Translations under genes and position numbers: made by a program
The notes under the pieces: model-generated
What the model was told of the DNA's origin: nothing
Database searches by the model: none
What the model saw: the letters and a program-made list of their open reading frames with translations, nothing else
Assembly: GCA_001038565.1 (NCBI GenBank)
Contig: LFJO01000004.1
Coordinates: 146,964 to 188,311, forward strand
Length of the DNA: 41,348 nt
Direction of reading: 5' to 3'
Source: Alkalihalobacillus pseudalcaliphilus
GTDB taxonomy: Bacteria > Bacillota > Bacilli > Bacillales > Bacillaceae_D
Shown: positions 40,688-41,348 of the stretch, piece after piece
How positions within the stretch are numbered: the stretch's first letter is position 1
Layout of the letters: the number at the start of each line of letters is the position of its first letter

Positions 40688-41119
40688 ATGTCATATGTGA
40701 AGTCGTTTATAATAAAATGGTTTATTAGTACGGTAATTATAGGTGTAATTTTTGGGTTTGCAGGATTAAATATGGGGACAATCCTAACAATTAGTACGAT
40801 ATTAACGGCTGTTGCTTATTTAGGTGATTTATTTATTATGCCACGAATCGGGAATAATTGGGCTACAATCACCGATTTTTTCTTAGCTTGGGCAGGAATT
40901 GCCCTATTAGCAGATTTATTAACAACCATGCCGATCGCTCTTTATTCATTTATTACAGCAGTATTAATTGCAATAGCAGAGTTTTTTTACCACCCTTATC
41001 TGTTACAGCAGATGTCTCGTGATCAGAGCAATCACCAAGTCAAATCGATGGATGTCCAGACAGAGTTTGGTGAAGATATGGATGTAAGGGATGAGTTAGA
41101 GAGGGAGCGAAAGGATTAA
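40688..41119 (+). CDS. yndM: YndM/DUF2512 family membrane protein
   Basis: A 143-residue protein with four membrane segments, ending in a charged tail. SYVKSFIIKWFISTVIIGVI, LTAVAYLGDLFIMPRIGNNW and ATITDFFLAWAGIALL match the DUF2512 (YndM) family, common in Bacillaceae and of unknown function. The ATG at 40688 has AGGAG 8 bases upstream; an in-frame GTG at 40679 overlaps that site. It is a single gene with its own terminator. Confidence 0.88.
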   Translation: MSYVKSFIIKWFISTVIIGVIFGFAGLNMGTILTISTILTAVAYLGDLFIMPRIGNNWATITDFFLAWAGIALLADLLTTMPIALYSFITAVLIAIAEFFYHPYLLQQMSRDQSNHQVKSMDVQTEFGEDMDVRDELERERKD

Positions 41120-41207
41120 TTAATATTTGTTGACGGTTTTATTTAAAGTAAATTAAAAACGAAACGATAACCAAACGTAGCAACAACACAAAATTAGTGA
41201 TTTAGAG

Positions 41208-41242
41208 AAGTAGATGCTCTCTTTTAGGGCTCTGCTTTTTTA
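41208..41242 (+). terminator. Terminator downstream of yndM
   Basis: AAGTAGA-T-GCTC (41208-41219) pairs with GGGC-TCTGCTT with one bulged T and wobble pairs, followed by a T run. Confidence 0.7.
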
Positions 41243-41348
41243 TTTTTGAATTTAAAAGGGCTTTAGTATGAAAAAAGCTATAAGATCTACATTATAGGCT
41301 ATTGAAAATTGAAAAACATGTATAATCATAATAAATAAAATTATTAGT

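Overview
The window (41.3 kb, low GC) reads as chromosome of a Bacillaceae member. Evidence: strong AGGAGG ribosome sites with frequent TTG/GTG starts, Bacillus-type cre (CcpA) sites, YndM (DUF2512), RlmA, HtpX and TatA/TatC, and a strongly acidic exported solute-binding lipoprotein. An alkaliphilic or halotolerant genus such as Alkalihalobacillus/Halalkalibacter is likely, but this is inference from gene content.

Layout. 0-2 kb: a structured intergenic repeat, a GNAT acetyltransferase and a secreted glycerophosphodiesterase. 2-7.2 kb: a short-chain fatty acid/acetoacetate block (CoA-transferase A and B, thiolase, AtoE-type transporter) around a divergent LysR regulator, with a cre site in front of each transcription unit. 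7.4-13 kb: small lipoprotein and membrane genes, a decayed TetR-SMR efflux pair, an intact TetR and DHA2 efflux pump pair with a probable operator, a methyltransferase, an Asp-rich lipoprotein and a 53-bp tandem repeat array. 13-17 kb: Bcr/CflA transporter, RlmA, a gene-free patch of decayed repeats, HtpX. 17-22.7 kb: a formate-oxidation block (fdhD and a small unknown gene, divergent from an OFA-family transporter, an MpsC/DUF2294 protein and a YdeP-type molybdopterin oxidoreductase). 22.8-25.2 kb: MFS transporter and divergent ROK regulator separated by a 37-bp palindrome. 25.2-26 kb: gene-free and full of foldable repeats, including a cloverleaf-like 136-bp element. 26-31.8 kb: beta-glucoside operon (LacI regulator, ABC binding protein, two permeases, GH1 glucosidase) with three matching operators. 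32-35.9 kb: Tat-exported gluconate-dehydrogenase-like pair, a repeat array, then tatA-tatC. 36-41 kb: threonine synthase, a sigma factor-ClpP pair, a Zn-alcohol dehydrogenase relic, DUF2243-CtaG and YndM.

How the parts work together. Three carbon modules carry their own local regulators, and cre-like sites suggest catabolite control of two of them. The formate block appears to be controlled by RNA: the transporter and the oxidoreductase are each preceded by a leader with a shared TAGCGTnCCTG core and a terminator that can be replaced by an alternative helix using that core. The Tat translocase genes lie directly behind a Tat substrate.

The most unusual signals are the paired formate leaders, the cloverleaf element, the intergenic repeat families (two copies of one show compensatory base changes), the sigma-ClpP pair in which the sigma factor ends in an ssrA-like -Met-Ala-Ala, and two gene relics that can only be read by joining frames.
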